Source: UBA1494_A sp963973975
GTDB taxonomy: Bacteria > Bacteroidota > Bacteroidia > Flavobacteriales_E > Vicingaceae
DNA length: 51,941 nucleotides
Direction: 5' to 3'
NCBI GenBank assembly: GCA_963973975.1
Contig: CAXBCF010000021.1
Span: 1 to 51,941 of the forward strand
Numbering within the stretch: the first letter of the stretch is position 1; every line of letters starts with the position of its first letter. Of this stretch, positions 39,324 through 48,095 are shown piece after piece. A program made the translations under genes and the position numbers. The notes beneath the pieces were generated by a model. It saw only the letters and a list, made by a program, of their open reading frames with translations. It did no database searches and was not told the origin of the DNA.

Positions 39324-41217
39324 ATGGATAAGAATACGTTTACAGGTCTTTTACTAATTATTGGTATAGTAGTAATTTTTTCATACTTGAATTCACCTTC
39401 TTCTGAAGAAATTGCGATTCAAAATAGAATGAGAGATTCTATTCAACAAGTCGAAAATGAAAAACAAGCAATACTTCAAGAAATAAATGAAAGTGCTTCT
39501 TCTCAGGTAAACGAATCTAGTATTGCTTTAAACGATTCATCAGCTATCGATTTACCTAATGATTCTGTCAATAATCAATTACTTTCTGAAACCTATGGGT
39601 CTTTTGCAGAAGCTGCAATTAAAGAAAATCAACTGATCGAAGTTGAAAATGAATTGTTTAAACTAACCTTTTCATCAAAAGGAGGGAGATTAGTTAATGC
39701 AGTTTTGAAAAATTATTCAACTTATCAAGATCAGGAACTAGTTCTTTTTGATTCTACTTCTTCTTTTAATTTGAACTTTTTTACAAGAGATAATAAAAAT
39801 ATTTATACAGATGAATTGTTTTTTGAAACTAATGAATCGAATTTCCAAGTAAGGACTTAATACTGGAAATGATCGTTACATAGAGTATGTTTATACCATA
39901 CGCGGAAATGATTATTTAATTGATTTTGATGTCAATTTGGTCAACATGGATCAAGTATTGGATTTGCGCACAGGTGAAATCTATTTAAACTGGGTAGTAA
40001 ATACTCCAAATCAGGAGAAAACCTTAAAGGCTCAACGAGATGCTACTACTATATTTTATAAATACAAAGGTGAGGATGTAGATGATTTAGGAATAGGAGC
40101 AGAGGAAATTGAAAACTATGAAGCTTCTGTAAAGTGGGTTTCATTAAAGCAGCAATATTTCAATACGACATTAATTGCTGATGATTATTTCAGTAAGTCG
40201 AAGGCATTTGCAAAAATGGAAACAGATGAGGCTTCATTAGATTATGTAAAAAAGCTTTCAACTTCATTGACATTAGAAGTTGGAACTGGAGCGATTGAAA
40301 AATTTGGAATGAGTATTTTTCTTGGACCGAATCAATACAATATTTTAAAGAAACAAGGAAATGAATTACAGGAAATCATCGATTTAGGTTGGGGTATTTT
40401 TGGTTGGGTTAATCAATTTGCAGTAATTCCCGTTTTTAATTTCTTAGATAGTTTTCATTTAAATTACGGAATTATCATTTTAATTTTAACCATTTTATTG
40501 AAATTGGTTTTATCTCCAATTACCTATAAAACCTACTTGTCTGGTGCCAAAATGAGGGTTTTAAAACCTGAAATTGCTGAAATCAATGAAAAGCATAAAG
40601 ACGATGCAATGAAAAAGCAGCAGTCGATGATGGCGCTTTACCGACAAACAGGCGTAAATCCTTTAAGCGGTTGTATTCCGTTGTTGATTCAGATGCCGAT
40701 TTTATTTGCAATGTTCAAGTTTTTTCCGGCCTCAATTGAGTTGAGACAAGAAAGCTTTTTATGGGCAGACGACCTTTCAACCTATGATTCAATTTATGAT
40801 TTCCCGAATGGTTTTACTATTCCTTTTTATGGAGGCCATGTGAGTTTGTTTACATTATTGATGGCAGCTTCAATCATGCTGTATACCAAAATGAACAGTC
40901 AAATGAGCATGGGTGCTGCAACAGAAGGACCAATGGCAGCTCAGATGAAAATTATGATGTATTTAATGCCAATTATGATGTTGTTCTTTTTCAACAGCTA
41001 TTCTTCAGGATTAAGTTATTATTATTTTCTAGCTAACGTTATTTCAATTGGACAAACTTTACTGATTCGGAAAGTATTTATCAATGAAGATGCAATTCGA
41101 GCTAAGATCGAACAGAACAAAAAGCGACCAAAAGCAGCTAAAAAATCTGGTTTTCAAAAACGCCTAGAAGATATGGCGAAGCAAAAGGGGCAGCCTTCAC
41201 CAAAAAAGAGAAAATAA
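39324..41217 (+). CDS. yidC: Membrane protein insertase YidC, reading frame interrupted by a frameshift
   Basis: YidC inserts proteins into the inner membrane, alone or with SecYEG. The gene is in two frames. 39324-39860 encodes the first 178 residues: the first membrane helix (about 5-22), a Ser/Glu/Asn-rich periplasmic linker and the start of the P1 domain. The second frame is open from 39853 to the stop at 41217. It gives the rest of P1 (NDRYIEYVYTIRGNDYLIDFD), then the five-helix core with ITYKTYLSGAKMRVLKPEI, NPLSGCIPLLIQMPILFAMFKFF and a Lys-rich C-terminal tail. Together the length is about 630 residues, normal for the phylum. The shift must fall in 39853-39860. An ATG at 39937 could start the second part alone but would drop the first helix. 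YidC is essential in the bacteria studied, so a true knockout would be surprising. Confidence 0.9.
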
Positions 41218-41355
41218 TACCATTTTTTAATTTCGATTCGGTAATTACTAAAAAATATTTCTTGTCTTTGTGAGTAAATAGGTTGATGTAACTGCCTTTA
41301 GGAGAGGGGGGTAAGGAGTTTTATGTGATGATAAAAATTTCAATCTGTAAATTCA

Positions 41356-42207
41356 TCAATTGCTGATTTTATTAAAGGGATAATTAAAGTTCTTAAATTG
41401 ATAACTTTCAGACTTTGATTTAAAATGCTTGTTGAAATAAAAAAGTAGTGCAATAATTAGAATTAAGCTTACTGAAAATACCAAAAAGAAATTTGTAGCT
41501 CCTCCGTAAGATTCATATAGGTTATCTTGAAGAACTTGACTTTCATCGAAATAAAAAAGGGCAATTGTAGCCACAAAGTTGTTGCTGAAGTGAATAAGGA
41601 TGCAATAGCCAAGGTTTTTAGTGTGGAAATAGATGTAGCCTATAAAAATTCCAAGAATAAACGCCCCAACAAACTGCCAAGGATTTAGGTGTAAAATCCC
41701 AAATAGAAAGCTTGAAAGTAGAATGGCTTTTTTGGCTGAATAACGTTTGAGTAAACCGTCGAGAATAATTCCTCTAAACAACCACTCTTCTAGTATTGGT
41801 GCAGCTATAGCAATGGTTATAAAACCATAAGGATTTTTCGATTGGAGCATAAACTTATAAAAGATGTCTTTTATGCTTTCGGGTACAGGAATAAAGCTTG
41901 TAATTGGAGTTAAAATTGCATTTTGAATTGCGATGGTGATCACTATCAGAGCAAAAAAGAGAAACTTGCTTTTTGGAAGTAATTGATAGCTCACTTCTTT
42001 CTCGTATTTCTTTTTTAAGAAATGAAAAATAATAATCGGTATTAATAAAGCGATACAATAGTAAATGAGCATCGAAGGTGCTTCTCCAATAGAATCATTT
42101 AATGAAAACATTAGAGGAAGGAGAATTAACATGACAAGTAATGAAAAACCTGTTATTCCGAAACTCTGTGCTGTATTTGGATAAGGCTTAATGGAAGGTA
42201 AATTCAT
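41356..42207 (-). CDS. CPBP-family intramembrane glutamic protease
   Basis: A 283-residue integral membrane protein with about eight hydrophobic segments. The CPBP/Abi signature is present: EEWLFRG (EExxxR), FGILHLNPWQF with the catalytic-region His, and HFSNNF in the last motif. These proteins are related to Rce1 prenyl-protein proteases; in bacteria their roles range from bacteriocin self-immunity to unknown. No bacteriocin gene is visible next to it. It stands between yidC and a TonB-type barrel gene, on the strand opposite to yidC. Confidence 0.88.
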   Translation of the reverse strand: MNLPSIKPYPNTAQSFGITGFSLLVMLILLPLMFSLNDSIGEAPSMLIYYCIALLIPIIIFHFLKKKYEKEVSYQLLPKSKFLFFALIVITIAIQNAILTPITSFIPVPESIKDIFYKFMLQSKNPYGFITIAIAAPILEEWLFRGIILDGLLKRYSAKKAILLSSFLFGILHLNPWQFVGAFILGIFIGYIYFHTKNLGYCILIHFSNNFVATIALFYFDESQVLQDNLYESYGGATNFFLVFSVSLILIIALLFYFNKHFKSKSESYQFKNFNYPFNKISN

Positions 42208-42244
42208 CTTCCAAAGATATAAGATTTAGAGTATAACTAAGTAA

Positions 42245-44659
42245 CTAGAAATCGTCGTTCATATCTTCTCGACTCTTTGAGTTATCTCTATTTTTTTTCT
42301 GATTGATTCGATAAGTAAAACTCAATAAAAATTGACGGGCTCTCCATTGAAAGTCGCTTTCACTGAATAAATACTCTGTTTCGATTATCGAGCGCCTCCT
42401 TCTAGTATTAAAAACATCTCGAACACTTGCTACTAATGTACCTTTACCTTTCATAACATCTTTACCTAATGATAAATCAAGAGAGTAGAGTGAAAGCATT
42501 CTTCCTTGAGCAGTATTTTGAGGTGCTCGGTAATTAAACGTTGATTGTAACTCAAGTTTAGGTAAAACTTCCATTTTTAAAATACTTCTACCGCTCCATG
42601 TAAAAACATCGTTGTCTAAATTTTCTCCTTCATAACTTCCAAATGTCATTGCTCTATAAAAGTTCAAGTTCCCATTGATGCTTATTTTATCTGTAAATCG
42701 GTAATTTCCATTCACCTCTAAACCAATGTTTTCTTCAGTTGCTAAGTTTACTGGAAGTCTCACAGTAAATCCTTCGCTATTTGCAGTAGTTATTCTACTA
42801 ATTACATTTGTTCTGTGACGGTAATAGAGACTACTAAAAAGAGAGCCTTTTTTAAAGTATTTTAGGTAACCAATTTCATAAGAGTCTGTATATTCAGGCT
42901 GTAAATCTGCGTTTCCAGCCCAAAGGTTTCGGTTATCACTAAAAGTTCTAAAAGGCATTAAGTACCTGTAGTTAGGTCTATTAATTCTACGGCTATAACT
43001 TGCTTGAAAGCTAGTAGTTTTAGTCATTTCGTAAGTAAGAAAAGCTGAAGGGAAGAAATCTAAATACTCCCAACTATTTTTTTCATCTGTCAATTTAAGT
43101 TCAGTAGAAATATCTGAATACTCGCTTCTTACTCCCAATTGATAAGAAAATTGCTTAAATTTATTGCCAAACATCAAATAAGCTGCATAGACATTTTCTG
43201 TGTAGACAAACTCGTTATTAAATTCAGGAATAATGGTAAACTCGCTATTATTCAGTGATTCTCCAACTCTAAAATTATTATTTACAGTTCTGAGTGTATT
43301 TCTAAATCCCGTTTCAAAGAGACCATCTTTACCTACAGGATCTACAAAGTCAGATTGAATTAAGATGTTTTGGTTTGCTTCAACATTTCGAACATCTTGA
43401 AGCAATCGATCAGCTGTGCTATAGTCAACTTCAGAAATAGAAGATTTTTCAAGGTCGTCACGCTCGCTATATTGAATGTCTGCAGTAAGTTTTTTATCTT
43501 TCTTATCGTATTCTTTAGTATAGTTTATTGAAGTTTCGATATTGGTTCCATATTCATCCTCATTATCAATTCTTTCTACTTCTCTAAGGAGTTCACCACT
43601 ATCAAAAAGGTCACGATAATTTAAAGTAGTGTTGTTTTCTTCATCTGAATAAGAATAGAAACCAGTTAAAGTAATAGTATTTTTATCATTCAAAAATATA
43701 TCAGAACCAAACCGAACATTGTGTGCCAACCCACCTCTTAGTCGATCGGTTTTACTAGTATATAAATAGGATGTATCAGGGTTTGCAAAACGTTGATAGT
43801 TCGATCCACTCCCTGGTGAATTTCTATAGGAAACACCATAAGAATTAAAGATATTGAATTTTTTAGTTCTGTAGTTTAAATTGTAGGATAATCGATGATT
43901 ATCAGGATAACCACCAACAAGTTCAATACTACCATTCAGTCCTTTTTGCTGTTCTTTTTTAAGTACAATGTTAATGATGCCAACTTCACCTTCTGCATCA
44001 TAGCGAGCAGAAGGATTTGTAACTACTTCAACACGTTCAATCATGCTACCTTGAAACTGTCTCAAAACATCTGCTGTACTTGAACCTGTTATTGTTGAAG
44101 GCTTTCCATCAATTAAAACCCGAACATTCCCACTACCTCTTAAGCTAATATTTCCTTCAATATCAACTTCAACAGAGGGTATGTTATTTAAAATTTCTGC
44201 GGCATTTGCACCTGCGTTAGCAAGGTCTTTTTCAATGTTAAAAATTCGTTTATCTAGCTTGAACTCCATCTGGTTTTTCTGACCGGTAATTTCAACTTCT
44301 TCCAATTCTTGACTCTTTGGTCTTAAAAGAATCTTACCCAAATCTAAGTTGGTGTCTTTAAAATTTACCGGACTTATTGTTTTTGATTGAAAAGAAAGAA
44401 ATGAAACAATCAAATAGTAGTTTCCGGGTTTTGCCGCTAGCGTAAATAAACCATCGATGTCACTTGTAGTTCCTTTAACAAGCGATGAGTCTAAGGAATT
44501 GTATAATACTATATTAGCAAATGGAACTGGCGAATTAGCTTCATCTATAATTTTTCCTTTAATGCTTGGCTCGTTGCTTTGAGCTATAAGACTGGACAGT
44601 CCAACTATAAAAAATACTGTAAAAATAATTGATTTGAGAAGTTGAATCATGTTCATCAA
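42245..44659 (-). CDS. TonB-dependent receptor-like outer membrane beta-barrel protein (OMP_b-brl_3 type)
   Basis: An 804-residue outer-membrane protein. Signal peptide about 1-26, a carboxypeptidase-like domain (about 30-115), plug-like region with EILNNIPSVEVDIEGNISLRGSGNVRVLIDGKPS, then a large barrel of the OMP_b-brl_3 type with NTITLTGFYSYSD and RRINRPNYRYLMPFR. The barrel ends in FLLSFTYRI and is followed by a hydrophilic tail (NQKKNRDNSKSREDMNDDF), so the terminal strand is not the last residue. This tail is frequent in the family. Ligand unknown. An exact TAnnTTTG box lies 74 bases upstream. Confidence 0.88.
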   Translation of the reverse strand: MMNMIQLLKSIIFTVFFIVGLSSLIAQSNEPSIKGKIIDEANSPVPFANIVLYNSLDSSLVKGTTSDIDGLFTLAAKPGNYYLIVSFLSFQSKTISPVNFKDTNLDLGKILLRPKSQELEEVEITGQKNQMEFKLDKRIFNIEKDLANAGANAAEILNNIPSVEVDIEGNISLRGSGNVRVLIDGKPSTITGSSTADVLRQFQGSMIERVEVVTNPSARYDAEGEVGIINIVLKKEQQKGLNGSIELVGGYPDNHRLSYNLNYRTKKFNIFNSYGVSYRNSPGSGSNYQRFANPDTSYLYTSKTDRLRGGLAHNVRFGSDIFLNDKNTITLTGFYSYSDEENNTTLNYRDLFDSGELLREVERIDNEDEYGTNIETSINYTKEYDKKDKKLTADIQYSERDDLEKSSISEVDYSTADRLLQDVRNVEANQNILIQSDFVDPVGKDGLFETGFRNTLRTVNNNFRVGESLNNSEFTIIPEFNNEFVYTENVYAAYLMFGNKFKQFSYQLGVRSEYSDISTELKLTDEKNSWEYLDFFPSAFLTYEMTKTTSFQASYSRRINRPNYRYLMPFRTFSDNRNLWAGNADLQPEYTDSYEIGYLKYFKKGSLFSSLYYRHRTNVISRITTANSEGFTVRLPVNLATEENIGLEVNGNYRFTDKISINGNLNFYRAMTFGSYEGENLDNDVFTWSGRSILKMEVLPKLELQSTFNYRAPQNTAQGRMLSLYSLDLSLGKDVMKGKGTLVASVRDVFNTRRRRSIIETEYLFSESDFQWRARQFLLSFTYRINQKKNRDNSKSREDMNDDF

Positions 44660-44733
44660 ACAAGCTTTCAGGATAGATGTTTGTATTCTTAATTGAAAAG
44701 GAAAAGCCCTCTGAAATTGATAAATTTATTTTG

Positions 44734-44741
44734 CAAATCTA
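44734..44741 (-). promoter_or_regulatory. Putative -7 box (TAnnTTTG) of the 804-residue barrel gene
   Basis: Minus-strand TAGATTTG, exact consensus match, 74 bases before the ATG at 44659. The leader would be about 70 bases, longer than others here, in the divergent gap shared with porQ. Confidence 0.45.
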
Positions 44742-44876
44742 CACTTTCTAGTAACCCTAAATAAGCTATGCTATTTTTAATACTATAAAAAAGCTAAACT
44801 TTAAAGGTATAAACTTCATGATAAAGTATTTTTATATTCATTGAACAACAATAAAGTTTTGAATGCGCTCGTTAAC

Positions 44877-44884
44877 TAAATTTG
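44877..44884 (+). promoter_or_regulatory. Possible -7 box (TAnnTTTG) of porQ, very close to its start
   Basis: TAAATTTG ends only 4 bases before the porQ ATG. If used, transcription would begin at or near the ATG. A TTTTG at 44857-44861 could be the -33 element, 15 bases upstream of the box. It may be a chance match. Confidence 0.3.
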
Positions 44885-44888
44885 ATAA

Positions 44889-45932
44889 ATGAAAAAAAAT
44901 CTAATTGTAGTTGTATTAGCGTTTATTTTTTCTCCGCTTTTTTCTCAAGTTGGTGGTAAACATTTGTACAATTTTTTAAACTTACCTACTTCAGCTAGAA
45001 TTTCAGCTCTAGGTGATAATCAGATTGCAGTTAAAGACGATGATGCTTTTTTGGGCTTTATTAATCCAAGTTTATTGAATTCAGAAATGGACAATAAAAT
45101 GGCATTTACCTATGTCAATTATTTAGCAGATGTAACTATTGGATTTGCTTCATATACCAAAGACTACGATAGTTTAGGAACATTTAATTTTGGGATTCAG
45201 TACGTTGATTATGGTAATTTTTTAGAAACTGATGAGGCCGGAAATGAACTAGGAAACTTTAATGCCGGCGAGTATGCATTTGTATTGGGATATGGTTATC
45301 AAATTGATACCAATTTTTCCTTTGGAGCAAATCTTAAAACAATTTACTCTTCATTTTACGATGCTAGTTCTGTTGGTTTAGCTGCGGATATTGCTTTTAC
45401 TTACTTCTCTGAACACAAAGGATTAACGATGGCATTACTAGCAAAAAATATGGGTGCACAATTATCTAATTATACTGAAAGTCAACAAAATGAATCCCTG
45501 CCATTTGAAATTCAGTTTGGACTAACAAAGCGTTTTAAGAATGTACCACTAAGGTTAGGAATAATTTTCCATCAACTTCAAAATTGGAATTTAACTTACG
45601 AGGATCCTGTTCCTCAATCACAGCAAACCATTTTTGGTTCTGAACCAGATCAAATTAAAAACAATAATCAATTTTTAGAAAACCTCGCTCGTCATCTAAT
45701 TGTGAATGCTGAGTTTTTAGTTACTAAAAATTTCAACTTGCGTTTTGGGTACAATTATTTGAGAAGAGCGGAATTAAAAGTGGATGAAAATCTAGGATCA
45801 ATTGGGTTCAGTTGGGGTTTTGGAATGCGTATTTCTAAGTTTCACTTAAGCTATGGTCGTTCTGCTTTTCACCAAGCTGGCGCAAACAATACTTTTTCTG
45901 TTTCAACTCGGCTTTCGGATTTTATCAACTAA
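44889..45932 (+). CDS. porQ: Type IX secretion system protein PorQ
   Basis: A 347-residue PorQ homologue. Signal peptide about 1-19. The mature start VGGKHLYNFLNLPTSARISALGDNQIAVKDDDAFLGFINPSLLN is characteristic of PorQ, which belongs to the outer-membrane attachment complex of type IX secretion (with PorU, PorV and PorZ in Porphyromonas) and resembles a FadL-like barrel. Beta-strand alternation continues to the end. cmk begins 24 bases downstream; the porQ-cmk order is recurrent in Bacteroidota. The two subtilases at 28-34 kb carry the matching sorting tails. Confidence 0.88.
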   Translation: MKKNLIVVVLAFIFSPLFSQVGGKHLYNFLNLPTSARISALGDNQIAVKDDDAFLGFINPSLLNSEMDNKMAFTYVNYLADVTIGFASYTKDYDSLGTFNFGIQYVDYGNFLETDEAGNELGNFNAGEYAFVLGYGYQIDTNFSFGANLKTIYSSFYDASSVGLAADIAFTYFSEHKGLTMALLAKNMGAQLSNYTESQQNESLPFEIQFGLTKRFKNVPLRLGIIFHQLQNWNLTYEDPVPQSQQTIFGSEPDQIKNNNQFLENLARHLIVNAEFLVTKNFNLRFGYNYLRRAELKVDENLGSIGFSWGFGMRISKFHLSYGRSAFHQAGANNTFSVSTRLSDFIN

Positions 45933-45956
45933 TTTAGCAGCACAAATAATGCTATT

Positions 45957-46667
45957 TTGTTGAATAAAGAAAAAAAACAAGCAATAATCATTGCGATTGA
46001 CGGATTTTCGTCTTGCGGAAAAAGTACACTAGCAAAGAGCTTATCAAAGCAACTTGGTTTTGCTTATGTTGATACAGGTGCAATGTATCGTGCTGTTGCA
46101 CTTTATTTAATTGAAAAAAATATTGATTGGAAAACTGCAAAAGAGCAAGTTGTATTAAAGGCACTCAACGAAATTGATATTACCTTTCGCTATCATCCTG
46201 AGCAAGAAAGTTCTCAAACTTACTTAAATGGGATAAACGTTGAAACACAAATTCGTGGAAAAGAAGTTTCCGCCGCTGTAAGCGAAGTAAGTCAAATTAA
46301 AGTAATCAGAACTGAAATGAAACGATTACAGCAAGCTCTTGGGCAAAAGCAGAATGTAGTTATGGATGGTCGTGATATTGGAACCAATGTTTTTCCAAAT
46401 GCACAACTAAAACTCTTTTTAACGGCAAAACCTAATATAAGAGCAATGAGAAGATACGATGAGCTCGTTTCAAAAGGTCAACCTATTTCTTTTGAAGAAG
46501 TTGAAGAAAATATTCGTTTAAGAGACCATAATGATACTACTAGAACTGAAAATCCGTTAATTAAAGCAAAGGATGCTATAGAAATTGATAACTCATTTTT
46601 AGACGCAACTGAAACCTTGCAGTTGGTACTTAAAATTATTTCAGAGAAAAACTTAGCTGGCATTTAG
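45957..46667 (+). CDS. cmk: (d)CMP kinase
   Basis: Nucleoside monophosphate kinase of 236 residues that phosphorylates CMP and dCMP. The P-loop is DGFSSCGKSTLAKSL, followed by YVDTGAMYRAVALY and VVMDGRDIGTNVFPNA (the cytidylate-binding region). The LID has RLRDHNDTTRTENPL. The start is TTG at 45957: no ATG precedes the core in frame, and the porQ stop is 24 bases upstream. Its last 15 bases overlap the end of ispH on the opposite strand (46653-46667). Confidence 0.95.
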   Translation: MLNKEKKQAIIIAIDGFSSCGKSTLAKSLSKQLGFAYVDTGAMYRAVALYLIEKNIDWKTAKEQVVLKALNEIDITFRYHPEQESSQTYLNGINVETQIRGKEVSAAVSEVSQIKVIRTEMKRLQQALGQKQNVVMDGRDIGTNVFPNAQLKLFLTAKPNIRAMRRYDELVSKGQPISFEEVEENIRLRDHNDTTRTENPLIKAKDAIEIDNSFLDATETLQLVLKIISEKNLAGI

Positions 46668-47903
46668 CGTAAGCTCATTCAGAACGTCCAATTTGTTTTT
46701 ATTTAACTCAAAAAAGCTAAGTAATTTATCAATAACACCATCAACGATAGCATCAGGACATGATGCACCTGAAGTTAGAATAATTTTTAAAGGCTGACTT
46801 TGTGGTAAGTAGTTTTCAGAGGTCAATATTTGTTTTTTGCTGTAATTAAAATGCCTTATTTTATTTTTTGAGATAATTTCATCTGCAGATGAAATAAAAT
46901 ATGTAGGTAGTTTTTCTTCACATAGCTCTACTAAATGAGATGTATTTGAACTGTTAAATCCACCAACCACGATCGCAATGTCTGCTGTTTCTTGCAATAA
47001 ACGAATAGTCGCTTGCTGGTTGTCGTTGGTTGCGTAGCATAGAGTATCTCGAGTATCTGCAAAATGATTCATCAGATTTTCCTCTCCATACTTTTTTTTC
47101 ATTATAGTTTTAAAATAATCGGCTATGGCTTGAGTGTCTGAAGCCAACATGGTTGTCTGATTGACAACACCAACTTTTTCTAAGTGAATTTTTGGGTTAA
47201 ATAGTTCAGAATAATAGTTTTTGAAATAGGAAGTAAATGCTTCTTCACTCATCTCACCAAGAATATAAGCACCTACCATTTTAGCTTCATCCATGTTTTT
47301 AACCACTAAGCTATTGGCGAATTCAGTACTGTGTGAAAAGGTAGCCCTTGTTTCTTCATGCAAATGCTTTCCATGAATGATAACCGTATATCCTTTAGTA
47401 CCTAACTTTTCTGATTGTTTCCAAACTTTTGTCACAAAAGGACAAGTAGTATCGTATTTTTTTAAATCAACGCCTTTATTTTTTAGTAATGACTCAATTT
47501 CTAGTGTGGTTCCAAATGCTGGAACAATAACAATGTCACCAGATTGAATTTCGTCCCAAGCGATAAACTGATGTCCTTGAGTGTCCATAATAAATTGAAT
47601 TCCTAAAGAGCGTAGATTATTATTTACAGCGGGATTGTGAATCATTTGACTCAAGAGAAAAATTCTTTTTCCGGGATTTTCTTCCACTGCTTTATATGAA
47701 ATCTCTATTGCATTTTCAACTCCATAGCAAAATCCGAAATGGCGAGCAATTAAAAGTTGAACGCTTCCGAAATCTAATTTTGAAGGTGTGAAATCTTTTT
47801 TTCTTGGATCAGTATTCTTACGTGCATCCTTAATCGATGCAATAAATGAACTTTGATAAACTGAAGGAATGTCAAATTGTTTCATAGGCTTTAACAACAT
47901 CAA
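46653..47903 (-). CDS. ispH: 4-Hydroxy-3-methylbut-2-enyl diphosphate reductase, long form
   Basis: IspH (LytB) makes IPP and DMAPP in the last step of the MEP isoprenoid pathway, using a 4Fe-4S cluster. All three cluster Cys are visible: HFGFCYGVENA, DTTCPFVTK and GASCPDAIVDG. Other active-site residues appear in HNPAVN, IHGKHLHEET, NQTTML. At 416 residues it is much longer than the roughly 300-residue E. coli type. It has an N-terminal extension (about 1-50) and internal additions like the cyanobacterial/plant form. The start may be ATG 47885 (MKQFDIPSVYQ). It converges on cmk with a 15-base overlap. Confidence 0.92.
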   Translation of the reverse strand: MMLLKPMKQFDIPSVYQSSFIASIKDARKNTDPRKKDFTPSKLDFGSVQLLIARHFGFCYGVENAIEISYKAVEENPGKRIFLLSQMIHNPAVNNNLRSLGIQFIMDTQGHQFIAWDEIQSGDIVIVPAFGTTLEIESLLKNKGVDLKKYDTTCPFVTKVWKQSEKLGTKGYTVIIHGKHLHEETRATFSHSTEFANSLVVKNMDEAKMVGAYILGEMSEEAFTSYFKNYYSELFNPKIHLEKVGVVNQTTMLASDTQAIADYFKTIMKKKYGEENLMNHFADTRDTLCYATNDNQQATIRLLQETADIAIVVGGFNSSNTSHLVELCEEKLPTYFISSADEIISKNKIRHFNYSKKQILTSENYLPQSQPLKIILTSGASCPDAIVDGVIDKLLSFFELNKNKLDVLNELTLNAS

Positions 47904-48095
47904 AAGTAATCATCAACACAATTAAATTTTACTTGATTTGCTATTATTTTATTTTCAAAAACCCTTTTTAGTTGATATTGTTTATCAATTCTTTGAGCGC
48001 ACGGAACAAGTTTGTTGTCTATAGTTTCATATTATAGCATAAAGAAGATTTAGCTAAAATTAAACCTTAATTTCGATTTTTCAATTTTCTTAGAC

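Noticed and set aside
41296..41324. G-rich tract (ctttaggagaggggggtaagg) after yidC as a terminator or G-quadruplex
   Set aside because: There is one run of six G and no second arm or further G-runs in place; no structure can be supported.
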